From contig CALXCA010000016.1 in assembly GCA_944386685.1 (NCBI GenBank), forward strand, positions 1-44,901: DNA of 44,901 nucleotides. Direction: 5' to 3'. Below the pieces are notes generated by a model that did no database searches, had not been told where the DNA came from, and worked only from the letters and a program-made list of their open reading frames with translations. Origin of the DNA: an uncultured Clostridia bacterium. Its GTDB lineage: Bacteria; Bacillota; Clostridia; TANB77; CAG-508. Made by a program: the position numbers and the translations under genes. Of the stretch, positions 41,805-44,901 are shown piece after piece. Position 1 is the first letter of the stretch. The number at the start of each line of letters is the position of its first letter.

Positions 41805-41884
41805 TACATTTTTTAAAAATTTTTTCAATTTTTTTTATTTTTTATGAAAAAGGTACTTTTAACTATTCTTTAACATGATTTTTC

Positions 41885-42076
41885 TTATTTTTCATCATTT
41901 AATTTTCTTACAACTTCTTCAACATCTATTCCATGAACTTCACAAGCTTCTTCTAATGTTTCCATTTGAGATGCTGGGCAACCTAAACAATGCATACCAA
42001 TTTCAATTAATATGTCTGCTTTTTCTGGTGCAGATTGTAAAATTTCTCCTATTTTTGTATCTTTATTAATTTTCAT
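41885..42076 (-). CDS. DUF1858-domain small protein
   Basis: 63 aa. The whole protein is one DUF1858 domain: MKINKDTKIGEILQSAPEKADILIEIGMHCLGCPASQMETLEEACEVHGID in family order, with the conserved G-MHCLGC-A motif carrying two cysteines (C30, C33). Such domains occur alone or fused to hybrid-cluster and radical-SAM proteins in anaerobes, and a redox or metal-cluster role is suspected but unproven. The ribosome site is weak (AAAGGATTTTATA before ATG). It stands alone upstream of the tRNA operon. Confidence 0.92.
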   Translation of the reverse strand: MKINKDTKIGEILQSAPEKADILIEIGMHCLGCPASQMETLEEACEVHGIDVEEVVRKLNDEK

Positions 42077-42334
42077 TATAAAATCCTTTCTATAAATAAA
42101 CTTTGCTTATTTATTATATGTAGTTTCAATAAATCTATTCTACAATAAAAAGCAAAAAAAATCAAGTATTATTTTGGGTAAATTTATTTAATGATACAGT
42201 TCAGTGAGAAATTTTGATATATTAATAATTTCATATTTTTTTTATTTTATATATTAATAAAAATTTTTTTTGAAAAACTATAGACAAATTCAAAAAAATG
42301 TTGTATTATTTTTTATAAGCTAGGTGGTGATATT

Positions 42335-42514
42335 ATTTCTAAATTACTAATTTTGTTTTTTTTCATTTATTTAATTAATTTTATAATTATTTTATATTCT
42401 ATCTATACTTTTTTTGAAATTTATTTTTTTCATAATTTACAAGGTTCCAAATTAAATTTAAAAAAACAATTATTAAAAAAAAATAAAAAAAGGATTTTAA
42501 ATTATAAATTATAA
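42335..42514 (+). CDS. Small membrane ORF with no AUG; candidate AUU start
   Basis: Open frame of about 59 codons, beginning at ATT 7 bases after AGGTGG in AGGTGGTGAT (42322-42331), nearly the full anti-Shine-Dalgarno complement. Translation gives ISKLLILFFFIYLINF, a hydrophobic helix of about 24 residues, then an aromatic stretch and a basic tail (GSKLNLKKQLLKKNKKR), a sensible single-span membrane protein. No ATG or GTG occurs in this frame, and the one TTG (42353) lacks a ribosome site. It precedes the coupling-protein gene on the same strand by about 330 bases. It could be a tiny partner subunit, or a chance frame in AT-rich DNA. Confidence 0.4.
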   Translation: MSKLLILFFFIYLINFIIILYSIYTFFEIYFFHNLQGSKLNLKKQLLKKNKKRILNYKL

Positions 42515-42829
42515 ATTATATTTATTTATAAATATAAATATTATTAAATATTTATATTATTATACTAAATTTATATAATTAATTTTTAATATTATATTTT
42601 TATTTAATTTTATTACTTAATTTAATTATTTTTCTATTAATTTTTTATTTTACATTTTTTATATAATTATTATTTATATAATTTTTTAACTAATTTTTAT
42701 TTTTAATAAAATTTTATTTTAATCTTTTTTATTATTTTTTTATTTCTAATAGAATTTTATTTCAATCCTTTTATTAATTTTTTATTTTTAATAAAATTTT
42801 ATTTAAAATTTTTAAATAATTATTATTGT
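42515..42829. repeat. Near-pure A/T spacer with imperfect 43-bp repeats
   Basis: Fewer than about one base in twenty is G or C. Three imperfect copies of AATAAAATTTTATTT followed by T-rich sequence start at 42705, 42748 and 42790, so the spacing is 42-43 bases. No ORF, hairpin of interest or known motif is seen otherwise. Confidence 0.55.
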
Positions 42830-42866
42830 GAGGTGATTAAAAATAGTAAAACTTTTCAGGATATTT

Positions 42867-44567
42867 ATGTATACTTTTATGTCTACTTTTACAATCTATC
42901 ATTTTTTGTATCCACTTTTTATTTCTAACGAAGTTATTGTATCCTTAAGTATACATCCATTTGATATTTGTAGGAAAAATTTATTTACATGGAATTTTTT
43001 AAAAACAAGTTTTTGGTTTTTGTATATTTTGTCAAATTTAATCATTTTTAATTTATTAGAAAATAAATTTGTAGATATTTTAAATTATTTAAAAATTAAA
43101 AAAAATAAAAATTTAAATAATTTAATTGTAAAAAAAAGAAATAATCTTTTTTATTCTAAACAAAATACTCAAAAAATAGAATTACTTATTGGAAAAAGTA
43201 TAAATTTAAATCAAAATGTAATTTTGCCTGAATCAGGTTTATATCAAAATTTTTTAATTACAGGAACAATTGGAACCGGAAAAACTAGTTCTGCAATGTA
43301 TCCTTTTACAGAGCAATTAATAAAATTTAATTCAATTAATAAAAATAAAAAAATTCCTATTTTAATTTTAGATGTAAAAGGAAATTATTTTAAACAAGTA
43401 AAAATATTTGCCCAAAAATATAATTTAGAAAATGATATTATAGAATTAGGTTTAAATTCAAATATTAAATATAATCCATTACATAAACCAAATTTAAAGG
43501 CATCTGTACTTGCTAATAGATTAAAAACAATTTTATTGCTATTTTCTGAAAACAATTCTGAATCATTTTGGTTAGACAAAGCAGAACAAGTTTTAACAGA
43601 GGCTATTAAATTATGTAGATTATATAATAATAATTATGTTACTTTTATTGAACTGCATAAATTAATTACAGAACCAGAGTATTATAGATTAAAAGTAGAA
43701 AATTTAAAAAATCTATTTTGCCAATCAAAATTTAATTATCAACAAGTTTATAATTTAAATACTGCTCTAGAATTTTTTGAAAAAGAATTTAATAATTTAG
43801 ATTCAAGAACATTGTCAATTATAAAATCTGAAATTACTCGTATAACAAATATCTTTGTTTCTGATTATAAAATATCTAAAATATTTTGTTCTTCAAAAGA
43901 TGACTTAAATTTTAAAGGTTTTTCTTTATTATTACAAAAAGGTAAAATATTAGTTTTAAATATGAATATTGCTGAATACGAAAATCTTTCTAAAATAATT
44001 GCAGCATATTTAAAATTAGATTTTCAATCAGAAATAATGTACAATTTATCTCATAATAAAATAAAGCCTTCTGCTTTTATTTGTGATGAATATTCAGAAT
44101 ATATAACAAAAAGCGATGCAAATTTCTTTTCTCTAAGTAGAGAAGCAAAATGTATTAATATTGTTTCTACTCAAAGTTATTCATCCTTAAAAAATGCATT
44201 AAAAGATGAAACTTCTGTAAAAGTAATTACTCAAAACTTGATAAATAAACTTTGGTTCAGAACTGATGATATTTTTACAATAGAAGAAGCACAAAAACAA
44301 TTAGGAAAAGAAGATAAAGAAAAAATTTCTTCAACAATTTCTGAAAGTGCAAAAGAAACTAATTTTAATTACATTACAAATTCATTAAATTCCAAAGACT
44401 CTAATATAACAGAAAGCTATAATACCTATGTACAAAACGATTTTATTTTCGATACAAAATTTTTTACTCAAGATTTAGAAACCTTTACTTGCCTAGCTTT
44501 TTTATCTGATGGTACAAATATTATAAGCCCTTCAAAATTACAAATGTTTCCATACTTCAAAAACTGA
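42867..44567 (+). CDS. VirD4/TraG-type coupling-protein ATPase (orphan)
   Basis: 566 aa from the ATG at 42867. Membrane segment near the N-terminus (about 45-64), then the FtsK/TraG-type ATPase. Walker A is GTIGTGKT (133-140); ILILDVKGNYF is the next strand, ICDEYSEYIT is Walker B, and INIVSTQSYSSLKNAL is the TraM-recognition-like segment with its conserved Q. Coupling proteins bring DNA-protein complexes to a type IV secretion channel, but no relaxase or channel gene is in the window. Start question: AGGTGATT (42831-42838) is 7 bases from an in-frame ATA at 42843, which would add eight natural-looking residues (VKLFRIF after the start). ATG 42867 has only a weak AGGA. It is flanked by extreme A/T DNA, so a mobile-element remnant or island edge is likely. 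Confidence 0.85.
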   Translation: MYTFMSTFTIYHFLYPLFISNEVIVSLSIHPFDICRKNLFTWNFLKTSFWFLYILSNLIIFNLLENKFVDILNYLKIKKNKNLNNLIVKKRNNLFYSKQNTQKIELLIGKSINLNQNVILPESGLYQNFLITGTIGTGKTSSAMYPFTEQLIKFNSINKNKKIPILILDVKGNYFKQVKIFAQKYNLENDIIELGLNSNIKYNPLHKPNLKASVLANRLKTILLLFSENNSESFWLDKAEQVLTEAIKLCRLYNNNYVTFIELHKLITEPEYYRLKVENLKNLFCQSKFNYQQVYNLNTALEFFEKEFNNLDSRTLSIIKSEITRITNIFVSDYKISKIFCSSKDDLNFKGFSLLLQKGKILVLNMNIAEYENLSKIIAAYLKLDFQSEIMYNLSHNKIKPSAFICDEYSEYITKSDANFFSLSREAKCINIVSTQSYSSLKNALKDETSVKVITQNLINKLWFRTDDIFTIEEAQKQLGKEDKEKISSTISESAKETNFNYITNSLNSKDSNITESYNTYVQNDFIFDTKFFTQDLETFTCLAFLSDGTNIISPSKLQMFPYFKN

Positions 44568-44644
44568 CCAGTCAAAAACTTTTTTTATTGTAAAAAATTT
44601 TCTTTTAACTATTTAAATTATTTTATTATTTATTTTAATTATTG

Positions 44645-44901
44645 TTTTAATTATTATTTATTTTTTATTATTATTTTATTTTAAATTATTATTTTATTTT
44701 TAATTATTATTTATTTTTTATAATTATTTTATTTTTAATTATTATTTTATTTATTATTTTATTTTTATTATTATTTTATTTTTAATTATTATTTATTTTT
44801 TATAATTATTTTATTTTTAATTATTATTTTATTTATTATTTTATTTTTATTATTATTTTATTTTTAATTATTATTTATTTTTTATAATTATTTTATTTTT
44901 A
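44645..44901. repeat. 257-bp tract with no G or C; exact 82-bp tandem repeats
   Basis: From 44645 to the window end every base is A or T. From 44702 the sequence repeats exactly with period 82: copies 44702-44783 and 44784-44865 are identical by eye, and 44866-44901 begins a third. Each unit opens with AATTATTATTTATTTTTTAT. Together with 44568-44644 this is a 334-base gene-free stretch. It might be an assembly edge, a replication or partition region of a mobile element, or a true minisatellite. Confidence 0.9.

Noticed and set aside
42833..42930. GTG start at 42833 giving a different 31-codon frame before the coupling protein
   Set aside because: No ribosome site lies upstream of that GTG, and the frame ends without joining the ATPase. 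The frame from ATA 42843 runs straight into the conserved protein.
44702..44901. Possible CRISPR array or coding repeat
   Set aside because: Exact 82-bp units with no repeat/spacer alternation and only A/T; stop codons in all frames.

Overview
The window is a very AT-rich bacterial chromosome segment (roughly three quarters A+T by eye) from an anaerobic, Gram-positive Clostridia-type member of the Bacillota. The evidence is a Spo0A-type response regulator, class III ribonucleotide reductase genes with no aerobic enzyme in view, sortase substrates ending in LPKTG or FPKTG, LCP, VanW, D,D-carboxypeptidase and ComEA genes, strong GGAGG ribosome sites, and the standard genetic code. A spore-forming or formerly spore-forming gut Clostridia is a reasonable guess; species cannot be read from the sequence.

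Layout. 1-3.9 kb: topA, a DUF6514-like gene and a DUF6512-like membrane gene, all leftward. 3.9-6.6 kb: a regulatory cassette with an AgrC-like GHKL sensor kinase and a response regulator with a Spo0A-type DNA-binding domain. Between them lies a 17-codon ORF (MDWFDRLVEFWYYWMTL) with a strong Shine-Dalgarno site, behind a 23-bp terminator hairpin and a TTGACA promoter. 6.6-8.5 kb: a compact structured element with 12-bp inverted repeats, a GNAT acetyltransferase and tcdA. 8.6-12.5 kb: initiator tRNA-Met, a Crp/Fnr regulator and the divergent nrdD-nrdG pair.

12.9-22 kb is a cell-surface region. A rightward wall-anchored papain-like protease with a 15-bp-unit NPDDx repeat stalk (FPKTG) converges on a leftward operon. 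That operon is an LPKTG-anchored cohesin protein, a sortase, a secreted glucosaminidase-like enzyme with SH3, Ig-like and dockerin modules, and a membrane-anchored cohesin protein. Together they look like a minimal cohesin/dockerin system that docks a peptidoglycan hydrolase on the surface. 22-40 kb carries envelope housekeeping genes: ComEA, D,D-carboxypeptidase, LCP, CvpA, DUF5711, YkvI-like, a GldA/F/G-type ABC system, a pilin-like protein, Gdt1, ABC-F, CapA-like and VanW. Several gaps carry copies of a dispersed hairpin with the arm ATACAATAGGAAAG.

40-42.1 kb: a small cytosolic CBM25/53-like protein, a short-chain dehydrogenase, a tRNA Lys-Glu-Thr operon with a clear promoter, and a DUF1858 gene. 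42.3-44.9 kb is different: even more AT-rich, it holds an orphan VirD4/TraG-type coupling ATPase preceded by a small membrane ORF. The best Shine-Dalgarno sites of both ORFs point to AUU/AUA rather than AUG. The window ends in at least 257 bp containing only A and T, built of exact 82-bp tandem repeats.
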